Source: Candidatus Omnitrophota bacterium
Lineage (GTDB): Bacteria > Omnitrophota > Gorgyraeia > Duberdicusellales > 4484-171
NCBI GenBank assembly: GCA_023228195.1
Contig: JALOBR010000066.1
Coordinates: 1-8,118, forward strand
Direction: 5' to 3'
Length of the DNA stretch: 8,118 bases
Shown: positions 1 to 5,322 of the stretch, piece by piece
Layout of the letters: the number at the start of each line of letters is the position of its first letter
Numbering within the stretch: position 1 is the stretch's first letter
Translations under genes and position numbers: made by a program
Notes under the pieces: generated by a model
What the model saw: only the letters and a program-made list of their open reading frames with translations
What the model was told of the DNA's origin: nothing
The model's database searches: none

Positions 1-475
1 CAGAGATTCCACTAAGTATTTTAAGTGTTGCCTTTTCGCCTTCACCGATTACCCAGAACGATTTATCATTAAGTTTATTCTTGTGCTCCAGGAAAAGAGT
101 ATGCGGCCCACCAAAGATTATTTTTTTTAGAGGAAATATTTCTCTGATTTTCTGAGCAAGCGCAAAAGAAAAACTGCTGTTTCTTCGCGAAAGAGAAAAA
201 CCTACGTATTCATAATCTTTGATATCTTCATATAGGTCGTTAAGAAAAAAAGGGAAATACGCAGTCTGAGTGAATAAATTTTCCTCAAAGTTTTCGCTTA
301 AGCTTAACCATTCTTTGGGTGATAAATTTAATAACCTGAAGAATTCGACATTTAAATCCCGCACCTTAGCTGCAATTCCGTTATTTTTGAGGTAATTTTC
401 CAGATAAATAAGCGAAAGCGGTGCGGTCTTTAGCCATGACGGCGGGCATTGAATTATGTAGACACTTCTTTCCAT
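1..475 (-). CDS. B12-binding radical SAM protein, N-terminal part (cut by window edge)
   Basis: This reverse-strand frame starts with ATG at 475-473 and stays open to the window edge, giving the first 158 residues. It opens MERSVYIIQCPPSWLKTAPL, the first strand and loop of a Rossmann-like cobalamin-binding domain, and continues with LSLIYLENYLKNNG, the usual helix after it. Further on are YVGFSLSRRN (about 90-100), a helix, IIFGGPHTLF (about 119-128) and WVIGEGEKATLKIL (about 141-154). The GGPH and GEGE..TL motifs are typical of the B12-binding domain that precedes a radical SAM domain in this superfamily. The CxxxCxxC cluster motif would lie outside the window, so neither the radical SAM half nor the substrate can be seen. 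Members act in methylation, ring formation and lipid or cofactor modification; no specific role can be assigned. The gene is divergent from hemW. No clear ribosome binding site precedes the ATG. Confidence 0.8.
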   Translation of the reverse strand, partial: MERSVYIIQCPPSWLKTAPLSLIYLENYLKNNGIAAKVRDLNVEFFRLLNLSPKEWLSLSENFEENLFTQTAYFPFFLNDLYEDIKDYEYVGFSLSRRNSSFSFALAQKIREIFPLKKIIFGGPHTLFLEHKNKLNDKSFWVIGEGEKATLKILSGIS

Positions 476-484
476 TATATTATA

Positions 485-493
485 ATTATAGCA
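485..493 (-). promoter_or_regulatory. Possible extended -10 promoter of the radical SAM gene
   Basis: Read on the reverse strand, TGCTATAAT is a perfect extended -10 (TGnTATAAT). It lies only about ten bases before the ATG at 475, so transcription from it would give an almost leaderless message. No matching -35 is visible. The region is very AT-rich, so chance is possible. Confidence 0.35.
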
Positions 494-506
494 CAGATAT
501 TTAGAA

Positions 507-679
507 AATAACCAATAACCAAGATACAATAACCAAAAAAATCCCAATAACCAAACAATTCCTTCCTTACCCGTTTGAATATTGGGATTTGGTCATTGGT
601 TATTATTTGGTTAGGCCCTTCCTTAAAATGATAGGAAGGCCTATCCTTTAGGATTATTGGAAATTGGAGCTTGGTTATT
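507..679. repeat. Intergenic repeat cluster of AATAACCA units and inverted copies
   Basis: The divergent intergenic region is built from a short unit. AATAACCA occurs at 507-514, 514-521, 528-535 and 546-553; its complement TGGTTATT occurs at 597-604 and 672-679, with a close relative at 606-613. In the middle, AAATCCCAATA (539-549) and TATTGGGATTT (580-590) form a perfect 11-bp inverted repeat around a 30-base spacer, extended outward by imperfect AATAACC/GGTCATT pairing. CCTTCCTT at 561-568 recurs as TTCCTT at 619-624. No open frame of note lies in it. It may be a small non-coding palindromic repeat of the kind scattered through some genomes. No target-site duplication or transposase is seen. 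Confidence 0.6.
612..643. repeat. Hairpin with 11-bp stem upstream of hemW
   Basis: TAGGCCcTTCCT (612-623) pairs with AGGAAGGCCTA (633-643), with one bulged C and a loop of about nine bases. A second small hairpin, ATCC-TTTA-GGAT, follows directly (643-654). No T-run follows, so it does not look like an intrinsic terminator. It may belong to the adjacent repeat cluster or act in the hemW leader. Confidence 0.5.
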
Positions 680-698
680 CTAACGGTTTATTTATTTT

Positions 699-1820
699 AT
701 GACTTCACTATACATCCACATTCCATTTTGCGTGAAAAAATGCATATATTGCGATTTCTATAGCATCGGTTACGAAAAGGCATTAGCACGGGCATACATT
801 AAAGCGATCAGTAAACAAATTAAGCTTTTGGATACAAACTTTCATACTATTTACATAGGCGGAGGAACGCCAACCAGCCTGGACGGACCATTACTTTGTG
901 AGTTGCTTAAAGCGCTAAGGGGTATTTCAAAAAAGTGTAACGAGTTTACAATAGAAGCAAATCCTGAAAGCCTGTCTCAGGAAAAGATAAAGCTTTTACG
1001 CGGAAGCGGAGTAAACCGCATAAGCATCGGCGTCCAATCTTTAAATAATAATAAACTTAATGCTCTCGGCAGGGTTCATAACTTAGGCCGCGCCGTTGAA
1101 TCTATCTACCTTGCAATAAAAAACGGCTTTAGCAATATAAATATTGATTTGATTTTTGGCGTTTGGGATGAAACGGCGGCTAATTGGCAAAACGAGCTCA
1201 TGGCAGCGGTTAAACTGCCGGTTAAGCACATTTCATGTTATTCGTTAACCTACGAACGCCATACTCAGCTATTTAAAAAAGCAAAGAGCAAGGTTATTAC
1301 GCCGCTACCCGATAGCGCGGCTGCCAGAATGTATAAAATAACGATGAAATATTTGCCAAAAAATAATTTTCTACAGTATGAAATTTCGAATTTTGCTAAA
1401 AGAGGGTTTGAATGTAAACATAATTTAAACTACTGGGAAAATAACCCTTATATCGGGCTGGGTGCGTCTGCGGCATCCTACATGAATGGAGTTAGGGAAA
1501 AAAATATTTCGAATGTAAAAGAATATGTGGAAAGGATAAGAAAAGATAAATCAGTAGTTTTCTCAGCGGAAAAATTATCAGTGAAAAAATCGGCTCTTGA
1601 AACAGCTGCAATAAAAATACGCACCAAAGAAGGCATTGATTTTAATTGGTTTAAGAAAAAAACCGGTTTTGACTTTAAAATTCTTGAGGAAGACGCCTTA
1701 AATCTGCTCACAAAAGAAAAGTTGTTAAAATACAACACAAAAGGTAACCAACGTACAGGCGTTAGAGCAACGGAGAAAGGGTTTTTATTCTGCGACTATG
1801 TTTGCGCCAGGTTATTATAA
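699..1820 (+). CDS. hemW: HemW-type radical SAM heme chaperone
   Basis: The 373-residue product matches HemW, the HemN-like radical SAM protein that binds heme and is thought to insert it into respiratory proteins. The cluster motif is C11-VKK-C15-IY-C18-D-F20: CxxxCxxC followed by xF. This is the HemW pattern; true HemN (coproporphyrinogen dehydrogenase) has a fourth cysteine, CxxxCxxCxC. Other family motifs in order are YIGGGTPTSL (52-61), IEANPESL (85-92), GVNRISIGVQSL (104-115), NINIDLIFGVW (146-156), YEISNFA (227-233), KHNLNYW (240-246, the HNxxYW motif tied to heme binding) and GLGASAASY (253-261). The C-terminal third (about 290-373) is the HemN C-terminal winged-helix-like domain. The length is normal for HemW. 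The ATG at 699 places the first strand (LYIHIPF) where the family has it, but no Shine-Dalgarno sequence is visible before it. Many databases still label such genes coproporphyrinogen III oxidase; the missing fourth cysteine argues against that. Confidence 0.92.
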   Translation: MTSLYIHIPFCVKKCIYCDFYSIGYEKALARAYIKAISKQIKLLDTNFHTIYIGGGTPTSLDGPLLCELLKALRGISKKCNEFTIEANPESLSQEKIKLLRGSGVNRISIGVQSLNNNKLNALGRVHNLGRAVESIYLAIKNGFSNINIDLIFGVWDETAANWQNELMAAVKLPVKHISCYSLTYERHTQLFKKAKSKVITPLPDSAAARMYKITMKYLPKNNFLQYEISNFAKRGFECKHNLNYWENNPYIGLGASAASYMNGVREKNISNVKEYVERIRKDKSVVFSAEKLSVKKSALETAAIKIRTKEGIDFNWFKKKTGFDFKILEEDALNLLTKEKLLKYNTKGNQRTGVRATEKGFLFCDYVCARLL

Positions 1821-1844
1821 AAACTGCGATTAAATTTAAAAGTA

Positions 1845-1873
1845 TTGCGGATTATTTTGCTCGTGCGTATAAT
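1845..1873 (+). promoter_or_regulatory. Sigma70-type promoter of the secreted PepSY-like gene
   Basis: TTGCGG (1845-1850) and a perfect TATAAT (1868-1873) are 17 bases apart, the ideal spacing. A transcript would start near 1880, just before the ribosome binding site at 1884-1891, giving a leader of about 20 bases. The -35 box coincides with a possible upstream TTG start, which makes that start unlikely. Confidence 0.65.
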
Positions 1874-1883
1874 ACATATATTG

Positions 1884-1891
1884 AAGGAGGG
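1884..1891 (+). promoter_or_regulatory. Ribosome binding site deciding the start at 1899
   Basis: AAGGAGGG lies seven bases before the ATG at 1899. It is one of the two best Shine-Dalgarno sequences in the window and fixes the start at the signal-peptide methionine rather than at the TTG at 1845. Confidence 0.85.
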
Positions 1892-1898
1892 TGTTATT

Positions 1899-2309
1899 AT
1901 GTTCAGAAATACAATATTTCTAATTGCTATGATGTTAACCGCTGCCTATGCGTTTCCTTCTTATGCCCTTAAAGAAGAATTAACAAAATATCAAATAGTT
2001 GAATCGGCAACCAGAGCGTTGAATAAAGACGGGTTCGACCTTTACAGGGTTGAAATAATTTACGATCAAAATAATAAAATGTGGAGAGAGAAAGTAAACA
2101 AGATGACGGATCTGCAAAATTCGCCCAATTTTAAGCTTTTCGAAAGAGGTTTTATGAAAAATTATCAGGCTGTTCTTTTCAACTTTAAAAATCCGCCAGG
2201 AGAAGTCTGGGTTTTCGTAGACAGGGATACCGGTGAAGTATTAGAAATACACAGGCCAGAATCCGGAACGGAGAGGAAGAAAAAAGAATTGTCGCCGGTT
2301 TTCTATTGA
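1899..2309 (+). CDS. Small secreted PepSY-like protein
   Basis: The product has 136 residues. Residues 1-23 form a Sec signal peptide: positive start (MFRN), hydrophobic core (IFLIAMMLTAA) and a likely cleavage after S-Y-A23. The mature part of about 113 residues has a helix (QIVESATRALNKDGFD, 32-47), a strand (LYRVEIIYD, 48-56), a charged middle and a final hairpin, VWVFVDRDTGEVLEIHRP (103-120). The helix followed by a strand and a V-D-x-x-TGEVL ending is the layout of PepSY domains, which occur in protease propeptides and many exported proteins of unknown role. This is a pattern match, not a firm family call. With no lipobox cysteine or membrane segment beyond the signal, the protein is probably periplasmic or released. 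It has its own promoter and strong ribosome binding site, so it is probably a single-gene unit. A frame extending upstream to TTG at 1845 exists but would overlap the -35 box. No specific function can be assigned. Confidence 0.82.
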   Translation: MFRNTIFLIAMMLTAAYAFPSYALKEELTKYQIVESATRALNKDGFDLYRVEIIYDQNNKMWREKVNKMTDLQNSPNFKLFERGFMKNYQAVLFNFKNPPGEVWVFVDRDTGEVLEIHRPESGTERKKKELSPVFY

Positions 2310-2360
2310 AAATTTAGCCTTATAAAGCGTTTTAATATATACCTCTTGCGGCCAATATAT

Positions 2361-2401
2361 CGTGTAAATTTTCCTAGTCGTAGGCCGAGAAAAGTTACAC
2401 G
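2361..2401. other. Strong hairpin in the gap after the secreted protein gene
   Basis: CGTGTAAaTTTTC (2361-2373) pairs with GAAAAgTTACACG (2389-2401): 12 of 13 positions pair, with one A/G mismatch. A small inner stem, CCTA/TAGG, around GTCG is possible. The hairpin starts about 50 bases after the stop at 2309 and has no T-run after it, so it is not a standard intrinsic terminator. It may be a processing or stability element, a protein-binding palindrome, or the first domain of a leader RNA for the next gene. Confidence 0.55.
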
Positions 2402-2419
2402 AAGCGCTGCGGGGGGGGG

Positions 2420-2494
2420 TAATTCACACTGGCATTTTTTCTTCGCCATGTCTGACCTGCGATAGCCAAGCTTGAAAAAATGCTGTGTTCATTA
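2420..2494 (+). promoter_or_regulatory. Long stem-loop leader ending at the ribosome binding site of the next gene
   Basis: From the base upward, TAAT (2420-2423) pairs with ATTA (2491-2494). After a small internal loop, ACAC (2426-2429) pairs with GTGT (2485-2488), G2431 can wobble with T2484 past one bulged T, and GCATTTTTTC (2432-2441) pairs perfectly with GAAAAAATGC (2474-2483). Near the top, TCGC (2443-2446) pairs with GCGA (2459-2462). The stem's last base abuts the AGGAGG at 2495-2500 that serves the ATG at 2505. The position suggests control of translation or message stability. A nine-G run (2411-2419) lies directly before the stem. No known riboswitch motif is recognised. Confidence 0.5.
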
Positions 2495-2504
2495 AGGAGG
2501 TAAT

Positions 2505-3008
2505 ATGGATATTTCCCGTTTGCGCAATCTAATCAGAGAATACAAGGAAGCCCAAAAGAAACTAGAGGAAATAAAAGGCGAATATGAAAGGACAAAAACT
2601 TCTTATGAATTAAGAGTAGATTTGGAGAAGGAATTGGAAGATGAAATAAGGATGGCAAAGGAAGGCAACAAAGAGGAGTTAATCCGCTACTGGCAGGATA
2701 TTCTAAAGGAGTTGTTCCCGAAAGATAAAGACATGGCGGATAAAGACACTTATGAAAAATGCGAAAAAGAAATTTTGGTAAAAAACCAGAAACTAATTTC
2801 ATATTACGAAAAAAAATTAAAAACCATTAAAAAACATCTTGGAGCAAGATTGTCGCAGTTACTTGAAAATTACGAAGAAAGAAATACCTTAATGGGCGAA
2901 GGTCATTCATCAAAACGCGGCGCCCATATGATTTTTGAGGATGATGAACAGGAGCTGGAAAAAAAGGAAAAAGAGCGCAAGACAAGCGCGACATTCGACA
3001 AAATGTAA
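2505..3008 (+). CDS. Hypothetical charged helical (coiled-coil) protein
   Basis: This 167-residue protein was not recognised. It is very rich in Lys and Glu and predicted by eye to be almost all helix. Residues 1-60 (for example LIREYKEAQKKLEEIKGEYE) look like a coiled coil. A short segment, LIRYWQDILKELFPKDKDM (59-77), is the least charged part. A second helical region follows (about 84-125), and the tail is acidic then basic (FEDDEQELEKKEKERK, about 144-159). There is no signal peptide, membrane segment, cysteine cluster or catalytic motif, so it is probably cytoplasmic and structural or partner-binding. The start is secure: AAGGAGG ends four bases before the ATG. The gene stands alone, preceded by a structured leader and followed by a hairpin terminator, and may be regulated on its own. 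The reading frame is intact and uses the same AT-rich codons as its neighbours. Confidence 0.75.
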   Translation: MDISRLRNLIREYKEAQKKLEEIKGEYERTKTSYELRVDLEKELEDEIRMAKEGNKEELIRYWQDILKELFPKDKDMADKDTYEKCEKEILVKNQKLISYYEKKLKTIKKHLGARLSQLLENYEERNTLMGEGHSSKRGAHMIFEDDEQELEKKEKERKTSATFDKM

Positions 3009-3069
3009 CGGGTAATTAAAGAGCCGGGATTTAAATTCAATAATAAATCGTTATAAGTAAAAAATACTG

Positions 3070-3094
3070 GCGCAACTTCCAGTTTGCGCGTTTT
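3070..3094 (+). terminator. Probable intrinsic terminator after the coiled-coil gene
   Basis: GCGCAA (3070-3075) pairs with TTGCGC (3084-3089) around an eight-base loop and is followed by GTTTT. An A-run lies upstream (3059-3064). The T-run is short, so termination may be partial. CTGG/CCAG can form a competing stem within the same bases. It lies 62 bases after the stop at 3008. Confidence 0.5.
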
Positions 3095-3126
3095 AATCCC
3101 TTTGCCGGCCCAGCAGCCCCGTTACA

Positions 3127-3132
3127 TATAAT
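3127..3132 (+). promoter_or_regulatory. Possible -10 box for the structured RNA and sugar isomerase
   Basis: A perfect TATAAT lies just after the probable terminator. Transcription would start near 3139, exactly where the structured RNA begins. The best -35 candidate, TTGCCG (3102-3107), is 19 bases away, which is long, so the promoter call is tentative. Confidence 0.35.
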
Positions 3133-3138
3133 AATGAT

Positions 3139-3295
3139 ATTAAGGTTCGGTGTCCCATGCCGTGATGTTTTCTATGTAGGAAATGGCACAGGACACCTTG
3201 TTGGGTAGTCTCTGAAATCGCCCCTGTACGGGTTAAACGATTTCTAGGGAAACGTTACCCCTGGGATATACTTGGGACCACAGATTACCTGCCTT
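3139..3295 (+). ncRNA. Candidate structured RNA of unknown class (leader or independent RNA)
   Basis: Two domains fold by hand from the sequence. Domain 1: GGTGTCC (3149-3155) pairs with GGACACC (3191-3197), continuing past a CA/CA internal loop with TGCC (3158-3161) and GGCA (3185-3188). Domain 2 is closed by GGTAGTCT (3204-3211) with AGATTACC (3282-3289), one G-T wobble included. Inside it are a perfect 7-bp stem, GAAATCG (3214-3220) with CGATTTC (3238-3244), carrying a CCC/GGG stem at its top, and a second hairpin, GGG (3247-3249) with CCC (3258-3260) around an AACGTT core. That makes a multibranched junction with G+C content above its surroundings. A -10 box sits just upstream, and the ATG of the sugar isomerase follows 14 bases after the end. 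No intrinsic terminator separates it from that gene, so it could be a cis-acting leader. I could not match it to 6S, SRP, tmRNA, RNase P, 5S or a familiar riboswitch. Confidence 0.45.
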
Positions 3296-3308
3296 TTGAG
3301 AAATTACT

Positions 3309-4229
3309 ATGATAGCCATTTCTACAACCTGGAATTATTCTGAAAAGTGCAACTTAACCGACATGTTGACCGGAATAAGCAAGCTTGGCATAAAGTCAGT
3401 TGAGCTGGGCTACAATTTTTCAGCCAGTCGCCTGGATGGAATTAAGCCTCTTCTTACCGATTTCGGTATAAATGTCGTAAGCGTACATAATTTTTGTCCT
3501 TTACCGCCTCAAAATATTTTCCACCGGTTTTTTACCAATTATTACTACCTTTCATCGCTCGTAGAAAACGAGAGAGAATGCGCAATTAAATATACAAAAC
3601 AAACAATAGATACTGCGGTAAGCCTGAATGCAAAAATCGTGGTAATGCATGCCGGGACAATTGAGATGGACATTAAACCCATAAAGGCTCTTATTGATTT
3701 ATACAATCTGGGGAAAATACACTCCGAAGAAGCAAATGATTTAAGAGAAAAAATATCGAAGCTGCGGAAAGAGAAAAAAGAACCGTATCTTTATGCTACC
3801 GGTAAAAGTTTGGACGAAATAACCGAATACGCATTTAAAAGGGGCATAAAAATAGGCCTTGAAAACCGTTACTATCCCAATGAAATACCCAGCAATGAAG
3901 AAGCAGCTTTTTTTTTAAAAGAATTAAATAGTAAAGGGCTTGTCTATTGGCACGATGTAGGCCACGCCCAGGCGCAGGAACGATTAGGCATGATAGAGAA
4001 AGGCAGCCTGCTTGATAGTCTCAGTGGCTACCTATACGGATTCCATTTACATGGAATAAAGGGGCTCAAGGATCATATCTCTCCGTTAAACGGGGATTTT
4101 GACTTTTCGCAAATTTCAACATATCTTACGCGTGATAATTTATTGAAAGTAATTGAGGCGCATCGGCCTGCGAGCAGTGAAGAACTCAAGGAGACGCTGA
4201 AACACTTTGCCGCTTGCGGTTGGCTTTAA
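3309..4229 (+). CDS. TIM-barrel sugar isomerase/epimerase (AP endonuclease 2 superfamily)
   Basis: The 306-residue protein has the layout of the xylose-isomerase-like TIM-barrel family that includes sugar isomerases, epimerases and endonuclease IV. Likely metal and active-site positions are at the ends of the strands: E32 (VELG), H60 (VHNFCP), H114 (VMHAG), E185 (IGLENRYYP), D216 and H219 (WHDVGHA), H246/H248 (GFHLHG), H256 (DHISPLNGDFDF) and E283 (VIEAHRP). These resemble the metal-binding Glu-Asp-His-Glu set of the family. The substrate cannot be told from sequence. An insert at about 120-165 (DIKPIKALID and a charged helix) may cover the active site. There is no signal peptide, so it is cytoplasmic. 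The start at ATG 3309 begins right at the first barrel strand (IAISTTW), but the upstream GAG is a poor ribosome binding site. A structured RNA directly precedes it, and the heptose/KDO operon follows after a 109-base gap, which hints at a role in sugar-phosphate supply without proving it. Confidence 0.82.
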   Translation: MIAISTTWNYSEKCNLTDMLTGISKLGIKSVELGYNFSASRLDGIKPLLTDFGINVVSVHNFCPLPPQNIFHRFFTNYYYLSSLVENERECAIKYTKQTIDTAVSLNAKIVVMHAGTIEMDIKPIKALIDLYNLGKIHSEEANDLREKISKLRKEKKEPYLYATGKSLDEITEYAFKRGIKIGLENRYYPNEIPSNEEAAFFLKELNSKGLVYWHDVGHAQAQERLGMIEKGSLLDSLSGYLYGFHLHGIKGLKDHISPLNGDFDFSQISTYLTRDNLLKVIEAHRPASSEELKETLKHFAACGWL

Positions 4230-4253
4230 AACAGTAGATTTTTTCCGTTTGCA

Positions 4254-4262
4254 TGATATAAT
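4254..4262 (+). promoter_or_regulatory. Extended -10 promoter for the heptose/KDO operon
   Basis: TGATATAAT is a perfect extended -10 (TGnTATAAT) in the 109-base gap before rfaE1. Promoters of this type can work without a good -35, and none is seen here. The leader would be about 70 bases. A second TATAAT (4331-4336) lies only two bases before the start codon and is less likely to serve this gene. Confidence 0.5.
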
Positions 4263-4338
4263 TGAAAAGTTCAAGAAAATCCAGTTTAGAGGCCTTATTC
4301 GTAAAATAAACCATACACACAAAGGGTTTGTATAATTT

Positions 4339-5322
4339 ATGAAAATAGACAAAAACAAGCTTACTAAGGTAATTTCACGTTTTAAGAACAAGAATATTAT
4401 GGTTGTAGGGGACCTGGTACTTGATCATTATATTTTTGGAAAAGTTGAAAGAGTTTCCCCTGAGGCCCCGGTTCCGGTTGTATGGGCAAACCGGGAAAAT
4501 TTTGTTTGCGGAGGCGCAGCTAACGTGGGCTTGAATCTTGTTTCCCTTGGCGCAAACGTAAGCCTTTGCGGTTGTCTGGGGCGCGACCACTTCGGAAATG
4601 TTCTGTCTTCATTGATTAAAAAGGGGAGCATCGGCGCAGAGTTGATTGTCAACGATAAAAACAGGCCGACAACGCTTAAAACCCGCATAATAGCGCAGCA
4701 TCAACAAATTGTCCGGCTTGACTGGGAATCAGTAGAGTTTCTCTCTTACGAAACCAGCAGGATGTTATACAAGAAGATCTCGCAAAATATAGATAAGTTC
4801 GACGCGGTAATTATTGAAGACTACGGTAAAGGCGTAGTTAATCCTAACCTGGTAGGAGATTTGGTTGAGCTTTGCACGCGTAAGAAAAAAATCGTGACAG
4901 TTGACCCTAAAGAAGAACACATAGATTATTACACTAATGTAACTTCTCTTACTCCAAACTTAAAAGAAGCACAGGCTGCCGCGAATATGAGAATACGCAG
5001 CAAAGAAGAAATTCCACTTCTAGGGAAAACAATAATGCAGAAACTCAATCCTAAGTCTTTGCTTCTTACTCTTGGTGAAGACGGTATGATGCTTTTTGCG
5101 GACGGCGCGCATTACCATATACCGACAATGGCCGCGGAGGTTTTCGATGTAACCGGAGCAGGGGATACTGTAATTTCAGCATTTACCCTGGCACTCGCCG
5201 CACATGCGAGCTTTTATGAAGCTGCTTTAATCTCTAATTTTGCTGCGGGCGTAGTGGTAGAAAAGTTAGGAGCGGCAACTACGGATAGAAAAGAATTATT
5301 ACAAAGAATTAATGCAAAATAA
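4339..5322 (+). CDS. rfaE1: D-glycero-beta-D-manno-heptose-7-phosphate kinase (RfaE1/HldE kinase domain)
   Basis: This PfkB-family kinase phosphorylates D-glycero-D-manno-heptose 7-phosphate at carbon 1, a step towards ADP-heptose for the lipopolysaccharide inner core. The 327-residue product shows VVGDLVLDHYIFG (22-34), RVSPEAPVPVV (38-48), CGGAANVGLNL (57-67), TLKTRIIAQHQQIVRLD (112-128), DYGKGVV (161-167), VDPK (188-191) and the PfkB signature DVTGAGDT (270-277), with D276 as the expected catalytic base. RVSPEAPVPVV marks the RfaE1/HldE branch among PfkB kinases. The length equals the kinase half of HldE; no nucleotidyltransferase domain follows, so an RfaE2-type partner, the phosphatase and the epimerase must be encoded elsewhere. 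The start at 4339 fits the family's usual N-terminus, but AAAGGG twelve bases upstream is only a weak ribosome binding site. It is first in a tight operon: its last 11 bases overlap the start of kdsB. Confidence 0.93.
   Translation: MKIDKNKLTKVISRFKNKNIMVVGDLVLDHYIFGKVERVSPEAPVPVVWANRENFVCGGAANVGLNLVSLGANVSLCGCLGRDHFGNVLSSLIKKGSIGAELIVNDKNRPTTLKTRIIAQHQQIVRLDWESVEFLSYETSRMLYKKISQNIDKFDAVIIEDYGKGVVNPNLVGDLVELCTRKKKIVTVDPKEEHIDYYTNVTSLTPNLKEAQAAANMRIRSKEEIPLLGKTIMQKLNPKSLLLTLGEDGMMLFADGAHYHIPTMAAEVFDVTGAGDTVISAFTLALAAHASFYEAALISNFAAGVVVEKLGAATTDRKELLQRINAK

Noticed and set aside
507..553. The AATAACCA copies as a CRISPR array
   Set aside because: The units are only 8 bases long, spacing is irregular, inverted copies are present and there are no spacers of uniform length or cas genes.
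1845..1898. Upstream TTG start extending the secreted protein by 18 residues
   Set aside because: The TTG coincides with the -35 box of a well-spaced promoter, and the ATG at 1899 has an excellent ribosome binding site and begins a signal peptide.
3139..3295. Assignment of the structured RNA as 6S, SRP, tmRNA, 5S or a TPP riboswitch
   Set aside because: None of the signature sequences I know for these classes is present. The ends do not form a long closing stem as in 6S, and the short resemblance of CCCATGCCG to 5S rRNA is isolated.
4202..4245. CCGC-TT-GCGG hairpin near the end of the sugar isomerase gene with a downstream T-run as a terminator
   Set aside because: The stem is only four pairs, lies inside the coding region and is separated from the T-run by about 20 bases.
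4331..4336. TATAAT two bases before the rfaE1 start as its promoter
   Set aside because: Transcription would start inside the coding region, and no -35 is present. The extended -10 at 4254-4262 fits better.
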